Part shown: positions 1 to 8,519 of the stretch, piece after piece
How positions within the stretch are numbered: position 1 is the first letter of the stretch
Layout: every line of letters begins with the position of its first letter
Assembly: GCF_039539965.1 (NCBI RefSeq)
Contig: NZ_BAABED010000001.1
Location: forward strand, 4,154,001 to 4,218,000
Source: Arthrobacter methylotrophus
GTDB taxonomy: Bacteria; Actinomycetota; Actinomycetes; Actinomycetales; Micrococcaceae
DNA length: 64,000 nucleotides
Reading direction: 5' to 3'
Program-made: the position numbers and the translations under genes
Notes under the pieces: generated by a model
Told to the model about the DNA's origin: nothing
The model's database searches: none
Seen by the model: only the letters and a program-made list of their open reading frames with translations

Positions 1-72
1 TTCTTTTTGAACTTTTTTGGTTTTGGGGCTTGGTGTCTCTGGCGCCTTCTTAGGCTGCGCAAGGGTGGACAT
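1..72 (-). CDS. Start of a protein cut by the window edge; probable sugar ABC permease
   Basis: An ATG preceded by a strong GGAGGGG ribosome-binding site opens 24 codons that run off the left edge (MSTLAQPKKAPETPSP...), a polar Lys/Pro-rich N-terminus. It follows the solute-binding lipoprotein gene by 86 bp on the same strand. In bacterial sugar-uptake operons that position is normally a MalF-type permease, and such permeases often begin with a short basic cytoplasmic tail. The function is inferred only from position; no transmembrane segment lies within the window. Confidence 0.55.
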   Translation of the reverse strand, partial: MSTLAQPKKAPETPSPKTKKVQKE

Positions 73-158
73 TTCCCCTCCTTCCGGAATAAATAGCGTG
101 TGCCTCGGGCGGCCGGTCGCGAAAAGCGCCAGCCGCCCGGGGTGCACTGGGGGTGTCG

Positions 159-1439
159 CTACTGACTGGCCGAGTTGATGGCCGTGTCCATATCCGTCAT
201 TGCCTGATCGACGGATTTGTCACCCTTGATGGCAGCGTAGGCATTGTCCTGGATAGCCTTGGTGACTGCTGGGTAGAACGGCGTGACCGGACGGGGCACG
301 GCATTCTGAATCGAGGTCTTCAGCACCGGAAGGTACGGCAGCTGCTGGACCAGGGTGGGATCGTCGTACAGGGAACCCAGCACCGGGGCAAGCGAACCCT
401 GCGTGGCGTAGAACTTTTCAGTTTCTTCGCTGGTCATGAAGGTCAGGAAGTCCTTCGCCGTTGCTTTGTGCTGCGAGTAGACGCTGACTGCGAGGTTGTG
501 TCCACCGAGGGACGAGGCGCCGGGGCCGTCCTTGCCCGGGAGCGGAGCCATGCCGAAGGTGTCCTTCACCTTGGACGAGCCGTCCGTCTTGGCGAGGTTA
601 TAGACGTAAGGCCAGTTGCGCAGGAAGAGGAGCTTGCCGTCCTCGAAGGATTGCCGGCCCTGTTCTTCCTGGTAGGTAACGCCCTGCGTGGGGATGTTTC
701 CGTTCTTGTAGGCCGTGACCAGGTTGTTAAGGCCCGCCTTGGCTGCAGCAGAGGTCACCGTCGATTTGCCGTCGTCTCCAACGATCGTTCCGCCGGCCGA
801 GTTGATTGCTTCAGCCGCATTCACGGTGAGGCCTTCATACTTGGCGAACTGCCCCGCATAGCAGTCGATGTTGTTCTGCTTGGCGATAGAGCACATGTTC
901 ATCATCTCGTCCCAGGTCTTGGGCGGGGTTGGCACCAAATCCTTGCGGTAAAAGAGGATGCCGCCGTCCGAGGTCTGGGGTGCCGCGAAGAGCGTGTTGT
1001 TGTAGGTTGCCGTCTTGACCGTGGCGGGCAGCATCTTGGACGTATCGATGCTCATCTTGTCCGTGAGTGGCTGCAGCCAGCCCTTCGCTGCAAACTCGGC
1101 GGTCCAGATGACGTCCACGTCTACGACGTCGTAATTTGCGTTCTTGGCCTGGAAGTTCTGCACCAAATCGTCGTGCTGCTGGTCAGCCTGGTCGGACTGT
1201 TCCTTGAAGGTAACCTTCTGGTCCGGGTGCGCGGCATTCCATTTATCGACGAGCGGGCGGACGACGTTGCTGTTGTCCTTGCCTTGGACGTAGGTGATGG
1301 GACCCCGTCCGTCGAGGTTTGCTGCGGCATCTCCGCCGCTTGAGGCTGTGCTGCCACCCCCGCCGCCACCACAGGCGGACAAGGAAAGGGCGAGCACGCC
1401 GGCGACAGCAGCCGGCAAAAGGTACTTGCGTGTGTTCAT
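159..1439 (-). CDS. Sugar ABC transporter solute-binding lipoprotein
   Basis: This 426-residue protein has a lipoprotein signal: MNTRKYLLPAAVAGVLALSL followed by the lipobox LSAC and a Gly-rich linker. The Cys near residue 23 would be lipidated and the protein anchored outside the membrane. The mature part has the layout of cluster B (MalE-like) binding proteins, including a YQEEQGRQSFEDGKLLFLRN stretch and a C-terminal all-helical end. It lies divergent to an alpha-glucosidase gene, with a LacI-type operator between them, so an alpha-glucoside (maltose, trehalose or sucrose type) is the likely ligand. The exact sugar cannot be read from the sequence. Confidence 0.9.
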   Translation of the reverse strand: MNTRKYLLPAAVAGVLALSLSACGGGGGGSTASSGGDAAANLDGRGPITYVQGKDNSNVVRPLVDKWNAAHPDQKVTFKEQSDQADQQHDDLVQNFQAKNANYDVVDVDVIWTAEFAAKGWLQPLTDKMSIDTSKMLPATVKTATYNNTLFAAPQTSDGGILFYRKDLVPTPPKTWDEMMNMCSIAKQNNIDCYAGQFAKYEGLTVNAAEAINSAGGTIVGDDGKSTVTSAAAKAGLNNLVTAYKNGNIPTQGVTYQEEQGRQSFEDGKLLFLRNWPYVYNLAKTDGSSKVKDTFGMAPLPGKDGPGASSLGGHNLAVSVYSQHKATAKDFLTFMTSEETEKFYATQGSLAPVLGSLYDDPTLVQQLPYLPVLKTSIQNAVPRPVTPFYPAVTKAIQDNAYAAIKGDKSVDQAMTDMDTAINSASQ

Positions 1440-1526
1440 GCTGGGAACTCCTCAATGAGTGGACCAGGTATTTCCGCAGTGCGGTTGATGTGGTGAGCCT
1501 CACATTAGTAAGCTTCCTGCTAGTTA

Positions 1527-1540
1527 TGCAAGCGTTTACA
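1527..1540. promoter_or_regulatory. LacI-family operator
   Basis: TGCAAGCGTTTACA matches the symmetric LacI/GalR consensus TGNAANCGNTTNCA at every fixed position, with the central CG flanked by A/T-rich half-sites. It lies in the 127-bp divergent region between the ABC lipoprotein gene and the GH13 gene, 27 bp before the latter's start. It could therefore repress both directions in response to sugar. No LacI gene lies next to it; the one at 38367-39455 is distant and probably serves another target. Confidence 0.8.
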
Positions 1541-1566
1541 CAAAAAATGTCTCCGAGAGGAATCCA

Positions 1567-3420
1567 GTGCCGCACTCCCCAGTCCCAACCCCCGGTTCCA
1601 GCAACTCAGCGTGGTGGGCCAGCGCCGTCGTTTACCAGATTTATCCCCGTTCTTTCGCCGATGCCAACGGCGATGGAATGGGCGATCTTGCTGGAATCAC
1701 GGCGAAATTGCCATATTTGCAAGGGCTCGGCATAGATGCGGTGTGGCTTTCTCCGTTCTACAAGTCACCCCAAGCGGATGCCGGGTACGACGTCGCGGAC
1801 TACCGGGCCGTGGACCCCCTCTTCGGCACTTTGGATGACTTTGACTCCATGTTGGAGAAGGCGCACAGCCTGGGAATCAAGGTGATAGTCGACCTCGTCC
1901 CCAACCACACCTCGGACGAGCACGCCTGGTTCCGCGAAGCCCTCGACGCCGCTCCCGGCTCCCCTGAACGCGAGCGCTATATGTTCCACCCGGGCAAGGA
2001 CTCAGCGCCCGGCTCCGGCGACGGCGCCCTGGCCCCGAACAATTGGAAGTCGATCTTTGGCGGCCCGGCCTGGACTCGCCTGACGAACGACGACGGGACC
2101 CCGGGCCAGTGGTACCTGCACCTGTTCGATACGAAACAACCGGACCTCAACTGGGAGAACCCGGAGGTCCACGAAGAGATGCGATCGGTACTCCGCTTCT
2201 GGCTCGACCGCGGCGTTGACGGCTTCCGGGTGGATGTTGCTCACGGCCTGGTCAAAGAAGCCGGCCTGCCCGACTGGGAGGGCGCTACCGCCATGGTCGA
2301 GGGCGGTGTGGCCACCCCCGGCGCCCACAGCGAAGCCGTCGAACCGCACACGGCCCACCCGCACTTCGCCACTGGGCCAGAGCCCGCTACGGGAGCTGTC
2401 GCCACCGCCGTCGAACACCACGTCAAGCCGCCCCTGGACCCGCCGTCGCCCTTCTTCGACCAGGACGGCGTCCACGAGATCTACCGGGAGTGGCACCGGG
2501 TCCTCGCCGAGTACGACGGCGACCGCATGCTGGTTGCCGAAGCCTGGGTTGAGCCCGCTGAGCGGTTGGCCCGGTACGTCCGCAAGGACGAAATGCACCA
2601 GGCTTTCAACTTCGATTTCCTGCTGGCCGGCTGGGACGCCGCGCGCATGGCTGAGGCAATCGAGTCTTCGCTGGATGCCGCGGGCTCCGTCGAGGCGCCC
2701 TCCACCTGGGTCCTGAGCAACCATGACACCGTCCGGCACCCCAGCCGGTTCGGGCTGGCCGATCCCACAACCTTCCCCAAGGGCATCGCGGCAGAGGACG
2801 AACAGCCCGACGCTTCCCTTGGTCTGGCTCGGGCTCGCGCCGCTTCCATGGTGTCTTTCGCCCTGCCAGGCTCGGCCTACTTGTACCAAGGTGAGGAACT
2901 TGGACTGCCGGAGCACACATCCTTGCCGGCCGAGGCGCGCCAAGACCCCGCGTTCTTCCGGACCAAGGGCGTGGAGAGGGGCCGCGATGGGTGCAGGGTC
3001 CCGCTGCCTTGGAAATCCGCTGAGCCTGGCTTCGGGTTTTCGGAGACGGCCGGGGCCGGAACGCCCGCTGCTGGGACCGAAACGCCCGCGGCGCCTTGGC
3101 TCCCCCAGCCTGAAGTGTTCGGCGAGCTGGCCGCGGACCTCCAGGCCGGCGTCGAGGGCTCCACCCTGGAGCTCTACCGCTCGGTCCTGGCATTTCGCCG
3201 GGCGCACCGGCTGGGCTCAGGCACCTTTCAATGGGCCGAAGAGCACGATCCCGCCCACGGAGTTCTGGCCTTCCACAACCGGGACGTATTGGTGCTGGCC
3301 AATATGGGTACGGCGCCTATCGCCATACCGGCTGCTTGTCGGGTAGAACTCTCCAGCGACGGCGGCCCAGGCGGAGCTTCTCTTCCTCCGAATAGCGCGG
3401 CGTACCTTGTCGAGCAGTAA
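1567..3420 (+). CDS. GH13 alpha-glucosidase
   Basis: The 617-residue protein begins at a GTG 6 bp after GAGAGG. It has the oligo-1,6-glucosidase/alpha-glucosidase N-terminus (WWASAVVYQIYPRSFADANG), the GDLAGI and DAVWLSPFYKSP motifs, and region I VDLVPNHTSDEH. Region II is DGFRVDVAHGL (nucleophile Asp near 220), region III is MLVAEAWVE (acid/base Glu) and region IV is VLSNHD. It lacks a signal peptide, so it should hydrolyse imported alpha-glucosides in the cytoplasm. The divergent ABC lipoprotein gene and shared LacI operator support an uptake-and-cleavage unit. Exact specificity (maltose, isomaltose or sucrose) is not determinable here. Confidence 0.93.
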   Translation: MPHSPVPTPGSSNSAWWASAVVYQIYPRSFADANGDGMGDLAGITAKLPYLQGLGIDAVWLSPFYKSPQADAGYDVADYRAVDPLFGTLDDFDSMLEKAHSLGIKVIVDLVPNHTSDEHAWFREALDAAPGSPERERYMFHPGKDSAPGSGDGALAPNNWKSIFGGPAWTRLTNDDGTPGQWYLHLFDTKQPDLNWENPEVHEEMRSVLRFWLDRGVDGFRVDVAHGLVKEAGLPDWEGATAMVEGGVATPGAHSEAVEPHTAHPHFATGPEPATGAVATAVEHHVKPPLDPPSPFFDQDGVHEIYREWHRVLAEYDGDRMLVAEAWVEPAERLARYVRKDEMHQAFNFDFLLAGWDAARMAEAIESSLDAAGSVEAPSTWVLSNHDTVRHPSRFGLADPTTFPKGIAAEDEQPDASLGLARARAASMVSFALPGSAYLYQGEELGLPEHTSLPAEARQDPAFFRTKGVERGRDGCRVPLPWKSAEPGFGFSETAGAGTPAAGTETPAAPWLPQPEVFGELAADLQAGVEGSTLELYRSVLAFRRAHRLGSGTFQWAEEHDPAHGVLAFHNRDVLVLANMGTAPIAIPAACRVELSSDGGPGGASLPPNSAAYLVEQ

Positions 3421-3446
3421 AGACCGCCCTTCGGTTGCGTGTCAGT

Positions 3447-4058
3447 TCAACGAACACGCTCGGCTCTGCTGAACCGGGCCCGCGCGCCAGCCCCGATATG
3501 AATCAACACCGGGATCTTGCGTCCCACCACCACATCCAGCGCCTCCACCAAACGGGAGATGTCCACGGCCAATGCATGCGGTGAGGCGCCGAGACGGGGC
3601 TGGACCCTGATCCTGAGTCCCGGACGGCCCCTGACTTCATAGGTGACCACGGTTGCGCCCGCAAGATCCGGACGTTCCGCAAGAGCCGCCTTGAGCGCCT
3701 GCTCAGCAAGGCTCCCGCCGATGTTGACGTCGCCCGGGGTTCTGGCGTCGTCGTACTCGGACACGATCACGTTGGCGCGCCCTTTGCCCTGCTGGGATAC
3801 CCAAGCCACCATGAGCACAATCAGCACCACAAGCGCCACTGCTGCCGCCACCCAGAGCCAGCTTTCCCCACGGCCGGGAATCCGGGTCTGTTCCGAGATG
3901 AACTTGAGGTGTTCCCAGAGCCCGGAGGACCACCCTCGCCACCACGTTCCCACTGCGGGAACCGTGGCGAGCAGCACCAGGAGAATGCCGATGGCCAGCA
4001 ACTTGAGCCCAAGGATTCCGATCAGGATCCGGTTAAGGATGTGCGGGGTCCCGTTCAT
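3447..4058 (-). CDS. AmaP-like membrane protein of the Asp23 operon
   Basis: This 203-residue protein has two predicted membrane segments (about residues 9-35 and 65-90) followed by a soluble domain with an ANVIVSEYDDARTPGDVNIG stretch. That is the layout of AmaP, the alkaline-shock membrane anchor known to bind Asp23 in staphylococci. It is the last gene of a five-gene operon and overlaps its upstream neighbour by 4 bp. The role as anchor is inferred from family layout and from the company of two Asp23-type proteins. Confidence 0.7.
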   Translation of the reverse strand: MNGTPHILNRILIGILGLKLLAIGILLVLLATVPAVGTWWRGWSSGLWEHLKFISEQTRIPGRGESWLWVAAAVALVVLIVLMVAWVSQQGKGRANVIVSEYDDARTPGDVNIGGSLAEQALKAALAERPDLAGATVVTYEVRGRPGLRIRVQPRLGASPHALAVDISRLVEALDVVVGRKIPVLIHIGAGARARFSRAERVR

Positions 4059-4735
4059 GCGCCGATCACCCCGGACGTGGCCACGTGGACTCGGACCGCT
4101 GGCATGGGCGAAGGCCCCATCTCCTGAAGCTCATTCTCGACGGCGGCCAGGATCCGTCCCTCGTTCAAGGGCACGCCCGAGGTGGGCCGGACGTTCACCA
4201 CCACTTGGCGCTGCGAAACCACCACCATGACTTGCTCCTGGGTGACGTTCCCGGCCGTCCGGGCTGCCCGGGCAAGGGCCGAAGCAATGACCTCATCGTC
4301 CACCACCACTCCGGCCCGGGGATCGGGGAGCAAATGCCGGGACTTCCTCCCGGGGAGGACCGCGTTCAGGAAGAAGATCAGACCCACCATGGCTATCACG
4401 CCACCGAGGGCGCCGAGCAGCAGCGGCGAGGTACCTTCCGGCAGGACAGTCAGGCGTTCAGCAGCAGCTTGCGGGTCAATGAGCCATGGTGGTTGGCCAA
4501 GAGCGCGCAGGGCGGATTCGAGGAGCGCGTAAACGCAGGCCACGATCACCAGGGCCGCGGCTAGTCCGGCCATTCCCGCACGTGAAGACCTGGTCTCACG
4601 CTTGAGGATGCGCTGGAGTTCGGCGTCGATCGGTGCGCCGCCGTCGGTGTTCCCCGGCGTCTGGGTGGCGCTTGGGTGCCCGTCGCTTACGTGCGCGTGG
4701 TTGTTTCGTGCGTGCGGGGCCTGGGCGTGGCTCAT
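4055..4735 (-). CDS. DUF6286-type membrane protein of the Asp23 operon
   Basis: The 226-residue product has a polar His/Pro-rich N-terminus, then two membrane helices (about 55-75 and 105-125, the latter GALGGVIAMVGLIFFLNAVLP). A C-terminal soluble domain of about 90 residues contains VDDEVIASALARAARTAGNV. Actinobacterial Asp23 operons usually carry such a protein. The soluble domain looks like a degenerate Asp23/Gls24 fold. Its biochemical role is unknown. It overlaps both neighbours by 4 bp, so it is very likely translationally coupled to them. Confidence 0.65.
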   Translation of the reverse strand: MSHAQAPHARNNHAHVSDGHPSATQTPGNTDGGAPIDAELQRILKRETRSSRAGMAGLAAALVIVACVYALLESALRALGQPPWLIDPQAAAERLTVLPEGTSPLLLGALGGVIAMVGLIFFLNAVLPGRKSRHLLPDPRAGVVVDDEVIASALARAARTAGNVTQEQVMVVVSQRQVVVNVRPTSGVPLNEGRILAAVENELQEMGPSPMPAVRVHVATSGVIGA

Positions 4736-5115
4736 TGGACCCGAACTCCTTCACTGATGTATGCGCCGCTGATCCGGATATCCACGCGACTCAGGGTGGA
4801 ACCACTGAGCTGGGTGACACGTTCAAGGATGACCGTTTTGGCAACGATGGCCCGGTCCCATACCGTTCCACCGAATGCCGCTATTCGGAGGGGATCCCTG
4901 CGGACTTCCATCAGCGAGGGCACACGGATCGGGGCGGCAATCGAGAGTGCCAGGAGTCCGCCGTCGTCCGACCATTCGGCTCGCACATCGTGCGCCGGGA
5001 CACCGAGCGCCTCGGCAGCGGCCGCTTGCGCCAAAGTGGTAAGTGCCTGGGTGCTGATCCGGTTGTGGCCAGCCATCGTCATGGCGGGCTGCACCGCCTC
5101 AGCCGCGGAGCTCAT
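4732..5115 (-). CDS. Second, short Asp23-like protein
   Basis: A 127-residue soluble protein with GHNRISTQALTTLAQAAAAE at its start, followed by a VRAEWSDDGGLLALSIAAPI strand pattern typical of one Asp23/Gls24 domain. It is more diverged than the first Asp23 protein of this operon. It overlaps the DUF2273-type gene upstream and the membrane-protein gene downstream by 4 bp each. Having two Asp23-type proteins in one operon suggests a heteromeric envelope complex; this is inference. Confidence 0.6.
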   Translation of the reverse strand: MSSAAEAVQPAMTMAGHNRISTQALTTLAQAAAAEALGVPAHDVRAEWSDDGGLLALSIAAPIRVPSLMEVRRDPLRIAAFGGTVWDRAIVAKTVILERVTQLSGSTLSRVDIRISGAYISEGVRVQ

Positions 5116-5303
5116 GACGACGAGCGGCGGCCGGTGAGGGCGTCCAGCACGCTTCGCAGATCAAGCTTTCCGTCTACGGCGCGGCCCAGGAGTGCACCGA
5201 TTCCCATGAAGAGAAGGGCAATAACAAAGCCCCATAGCCCGAATTGGAAGGCCATGAACGCCACGAAGGCGCCGATCCCGATTCCGACAACGGTCATGTT
5301 CAC
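5112..5303 (-). CDS. DUF2273-type small membrane protein
   Basis: A 63-residue protein made almost wholly of two hydrophobic segments (VVGIGIGAFVAFMAFQFGLW and FVIALLFMGIGALLGRAVDG), ending in a charged tail. Size, composition and position directly after an Asp23 gene match the DUF2273 family found in alkaline-shock operons. It overlaps both flanking genes by 4 bp. Confidence 0.7.
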   Translation of the reverse strand: MNMTVVGIGIGAFVAFMAFQFGLWGFVIALLFMGIGALLGRAVDGKLDLRSVLDALTGRRSSS

Positions 5304-5773
5304 TGGAGTGGCTCCCTTTCCGATAATGCGCCCTTTGTTCCGGCTTTGACGGGTGGGGCAACGTAGACGTCGTTGATCTCGACATTGACCTCGATGACCT
5401 CCAGGCCCACCAACGATTCCACCGCATGGTAAACCGCCGCGCGGACCTGGTTGGCGACATCATGCAGAGGGTATCCATAGACGGCCACAAGGTTGATGTC
5501 CACGGCTACTTGGGTTTCGCCGACCTCGGCGCGGACGCCCGCAGCATGGTCTTGGCTGCCGACAGCGTCGCGGATGGCTCCGAGCGCGCGTGAAGGGGCC
5601 GAGCCGAGCGAGTAGACGCCCGGGACTGCGCGCGCGGCGATGCCGGCAACCTTGGCGACAGCGGAATCCGAGATCACTGTGCGGCCGCTACCTGCCACCG
5701 TTTGCCTGTCTTCGGACACCGGAGCGCCAACGGCCTCCGGTTCAGGTGCGGTATAGCTTTCCTGCTGTTCCAT
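5300..5773 (-). CDS. Asp23/Gls24 family envelope stress protein
   Basis: The 157-residue product has a disordered N-terminus of about 30 residues, then the family core starting TVISDSAVAKVAGIAARAVP. It continues through VYSLGS, VDINLVAVYGYPLHDVANQV and a final strand LEVIEVNVEINDVYV. Asp23 proteins associate with the membrane face through partner proteins and respond to envelope stress. It is the first gene of a five-gene run in which every junction is a 4-bp start/stop overlap. An AGGGGAGGG ribosome-binding site precedes its ATG. Confidence 0.88.
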   Translation of the reverse strand: MEQQESYTAPEPEAVGAPVSEDRQTVAGSGRTVISDSAVAKVAGIAARAVPGVYSLGSAPSRALGAIRDAVGSQDHAAGVRAEVGETQVAVDINLVAVYGYPLHDVANQVRAAVYHAVESLVGLEVIEVNVEINDVYVAPPVKAGTKGALSEREPLQ

Positions 5774-6011
5774 GTAGCCCTCCCCTTATTGTCAGTACCA
5801 CCCTAGCGCTTGCCTATGAGAAGGCGGAGACAAAGGGGAATACAAAGAACAAGACGGCAATTCGGGGGCGGGATTGCTGGTTGCCGCGGGTCAGCCGAAA
5901 TTCCCAAATCCGCGCAGGCACGGATTGTTCGGGATTGTAGCGTCATTCGTGTCGCGGTCCCGGCTATTAAGTAGTGGAAGCTTCTGGCCGAAAGACGAAT
6001 GTGGAGAATCT

Positions 6012-6248
6012 ATGCCGACTACACCCCCGGCCCTGGACTGGTCTGGCGATCGGGCAGCCCTCGTCACGCCCCCCACGGCGGCCTCGCCCATCCCGACCTT
6101 CCGCCGGAAGTGGCCGGTAGCCGTAGCCGTCCTGATCCTGGGCATCGTTTTCGCGAACCTATATATGCTCAATGTAGGTGTCTTTCCCCCGTTCAACGCT
6201 CATGGTGTTCGCTTCCCAACAGCGACCGGCAAGTCGCTGTTCTGTTGA
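6012..6248 (+). CDS. Possible truncated single-pass membrane protein
   Basis: A 78-codon frame opens at an ATG after GGAGA. A Pro/Thr-rich cytoplasmic-type leader leads to FRRKWPVAVAVLILGIVFAN, a convincing positive-inside membrane helix (about residues 30-53). After the helix only about 25 low-information residues follow before a stop. The N-terminal part reads like a real anchored protein and the tail does not, so this may be the stump of a larger gene cut where the accessory region begins. Confidence 0.35.
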   Translation: MPTTPPALDWSGDRAALVTPPTAASPIPTFRRKWPVAVAVLILGIVFANLYMLNVGVFPPFNAHGVRFPTATGKSLFC

Positions 6249-6863
6249 GGTCGGTACCTATCTCATTGCTGTTCACCTCATGGGCGACATGACCTATCCG
6301 GGGGCAGGTGGCCAGGGCTTCTGGGTAGCTGGGCAACTGGGTGACGAATCCAGCGCCGACTTGATGGCCTTACGCAGGGAGGTAAGGCCGGGTGGGACGA
6401 TCAGGTCGGCGGATTTCAAGCACAGTTGTTGAACTGGCGAGACTTTTCCCTTGCACGCGCCCGTCCCGCTTAGGTTCACTCGAGCCTTCGGACTGCCGTT
6501 CCTCTGGGTTCCAGCAAGCCGTTTGCACGACCTGCGGCCATTCCCAGCAGGTCCAGTTGGGATACACCCCAAACTGACGGAAACGGGTGTTACGTCTTGA
6601 CTTTCTTCTGGGACAGGCCTAGGACTCAACCTGACAGGACGAGAGTTGGAGGCAGCAGTGGCCGGACAACGGATCGGATATGCGAGATAGTTCGGCATGA
6701 GACGTGTCCAGCAGATGTGTGTCTCATTGTGAACCGCAGCGCTATGTGGCACGCCGCCCGTTAGGGGATCGGCTGCCGGGCATCTCAACGCTCGGCTCGG
6801 TAGCATGGCGGATATGCTTCGCTTGCCGGGTGAAGCCTGAGTGAGAGATCGTCGGAAGTTCAC
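6249..6863. other. 615 bp without a convincing gene; left fringe of the island
   Basis: Open frames here overlap each other on both strands and show no domain, signal or ribosome-binding site that I can defend. The stretch lies between the possible truncated membrane protein and the first accessory gene, so it may hold decayed sequence from the island boundary. A weak inverted pair ATGAGAC / GTCTCAT lies at 6697-6727. Confidence 0.4.
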
Positions 6864-7820
6864 ATGGGAGGGCGGAAGGTGGCGTCTAGGGCAGAAGAAG
6901 AGCACGCGAGAATTGTGCTCGAAGGCGAACTCGGAGTGGAATTCCAACACCACGACGACGGATCCAAACCGAGCATGCCCGACCTTCTATCACTGGACGG
7001 GAACCACGTGGCGGAAGTGATCACGACCACTCCGCCTGCCGTCCGTGAGGCACAACAACGCCTAGACTCAATGCCGGATGCGGCACTGCCCCACTGCGTA
7101 TTGGTGATGGTGCCGTACACGATCGTGGGAGGCGCCACCAAAGCCGTGCGCCACAAAATCAAGGCAGATGTCCTGTGGTGGACTGCGAAGCCAGGATGTA
7201 AGTGTCACTGGTCATCGCCCGACGAACGGCAGCTGCGCCCTGGCGTCGATCCCGACCCGATCCTCGGCCTTCGGGCTTACGACGACGGGGTCAACGTGCT
7301 GTGCGTTCAACGCTGTCAGCATTCGGACATTGAGTCTCATCAGATCGAGTGGTCGATCGTGCACGAACCCTCACCTGATGATCCATGGGAGTTGATTCGG
7401 CAATCGCTGCACATCGTCGACAAGGAGCAGCATGGCGGAGTGCAGGCGCTGGCCAAGAAGTTGAACGGGTACTCGAGCAAGCACTTGGTGATGTACCCGT
7501 TTGGTCCGCCAGGGAATCAGACAGCAGAGTTCAGCCGCTATGTGCCCCCGTCGAATTCGCGCGAGCTCATGGTGCCGCAATTGAACCCGCCACTGGCCGA
7601 CATTCACGTTTGGCTCTTATACCGGTACGGGAACCGCGATGCCGTAGAGGGACTTCACGTCTGCGGCGGCCACTGGGCGAAATTCGGGACGACGTTCCCA
7701 AAGGCGGACGACCCATCCTCCCCACTCCGGCGCCTCCATTACCGGGATGCCGAGGCTCGCATCATCCCGCGCGACTGCCCGCTCGCTGGTCGGCCATCAT
7801 GCACGAATAGGGAACGCTGA
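6864..7820 (+). CDS. Hypothetical 318-residue protein, possible nuclease-like fold
   Basis: I do not recognise the family. The protein is soluble, without signal or membrane segments. Near residues 35-55 it has PDLLSLDGNHVAEVITT, a Pro-Asp then beta-strand then Glu-x-(I/V) arrangement. This resembles the core of PD-(D/E)xK nucleases, but the terminal Lys is absent. A Cys/His cluster (KPGCKCHW, VQRCQH) at about 112-155 could bind metal. It stands alone at the left side of the island, ahead of a toxin/transposon-rich region. A defence or mobile-element role is possible but is guesswork. Confidence 0.5.
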   Translation: MGGRKVASRAEEEHARIVLEGELGVEFQHHDDGSKPSMPDLLSLDGNHVAEVITTTPPAVREAQQRLDSMPDAALPHCVLVMVPYTIVGGATKAVRHKIKADVLWWTAKPGCKCHWSSPDERQLRPGVDPDPILGLRAYDDGVNVLCVQRCQHSDIESHQIEWSIVHEPSPDDPWELIRQSLHIVDKEQHGGVQALAKKLNGYSSKHLVMYPFGPPGNQTAEFSRYVPPSNSRELMVPQLNPPLADIHVWLLYRYGNRDAVEGLHVCGGHWAKFGTTFPKADDPSSPLRRLHYRDAEARIIPRDCPLAGRPSCTNRER

Positions 7821-8044
7821 GAGTGTTGGCGTCCTTGTAGACACGGAAAATACCGGGACCCCTGGAGGCGATACTGCCTGCCGACCACATTCCCTGACGC
7901 CAGGAGCGCTCTCACCCGCCTCAATGCACGGCATATGCGAGCCAGGCTGGCCTTAGACCCGTCCGGCTTTCTGATAAGCGTCTCGTCTCCTTAGAACCAG
8001 GACACTCTTTGCCGAGAGAGCGGCATGCTTCGGCCTTGTCCGAT

Positions 8045-8254
8045 TCAGAGCAAATCAGCTTCTTCTGTCAGGCCGTATCCGACACCGGCGCTGAGGGAGA
8101 TTTCGAAGGTAGCGTGATTAATCCTGGTTACGAGAATGCCACATTCCGCAGTTGCAGCTCTTTCGCGCATGTGTGAAGTGGCCTGCTCCAGCTGTTGATC
8201 CCTGGACGCAGCGTCCTTAATCTGGACTGTCATCACTGACCTGTTGGTGAACAA
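8045..8254 (-). CDS. Small protein paralogous to the one at 49426-49647
   Basis: The likely start is a TTG 7 bp after AAGGAG, giving 69 residues. The centre carries AECGILVTRINHATFEISLS. The 73-residue protein at 49426-49647 has RCGILVTRHEPGNYTVALDE in the same relative place, and both end about 15 residues later. The shared CGILVTR core and equal length show that they are family members. Function is unknown. The family appears to form one short alpha-beta-beta domain of about 70 residues. Confidence 0.6.
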   Translation of the reverse strand: MFTNRSVMTVQIKDAASRDQQLEQATSHMRERAATAECGILVTRINHATFEISLSAGVGYGLTEEADLL

Positions 8255-8380
8255 GGTGAGGCTCCTTCTCTCTTTCTTTAGTTCCAGCCCGTCGCCTGGG
8301 ATGCCCGAGCGACAACGATTGTGGGCTGATGACAACGGTTAGGAAAGTGTTTGGAATTGGACCTTGGCGTTGACTACTTC

Positions 8381-8386
8381 GGTGCG
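8381..8386. repeat. Target-site duplication GGTGCG, left copy
   Basis: GGTGCG directly precedes the TGTCAA end of the IS21-family element and is repeated exactly at 11029-11034 after its other end. This fixes the insertion boundaries. Confidence 0.85.
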
Positions 8387-8482
8387 TGTCAATGGCCATC
8401 AGTTTCTGCCCACCGACGGCCAGTGAATGTGCCCGCTGGTGGCCAGCAAAACTGCCCGGTGATGGCCAATAGATCTGCCCAC
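8387..8482. repeat. IS21 left end with four GGCCA/CTGCCC subrepeats
   Basis: Units such as GATGGCCAATAGATCTGCCC and GGTGGCCAGCAAAACTGCCC recur at spacings of about 22-24 bp and mirror the other end of the element. They are probable transposase-binding sites. Confidence 0.8.
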
Positions 8483-8519
8483 TGCATGGTTCGGCGGGAT
8501 CGGCCATCTTCGGGTCGTG

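Noticed and set aside
6697..6727. ATGAGAC / GTCTCAT inverted pair as another Tn7-like end
   Set aside because: Only seven bases match, the conserved inner part of the end motif is absent, and no companion sites lie nearby.
6294..6953. 219-codon minus-strand frame in the left fringe
   Set aside because: No domain, no start signal, it overlaps the start of the + strand gene at 6864, and its composition looks non-coding.
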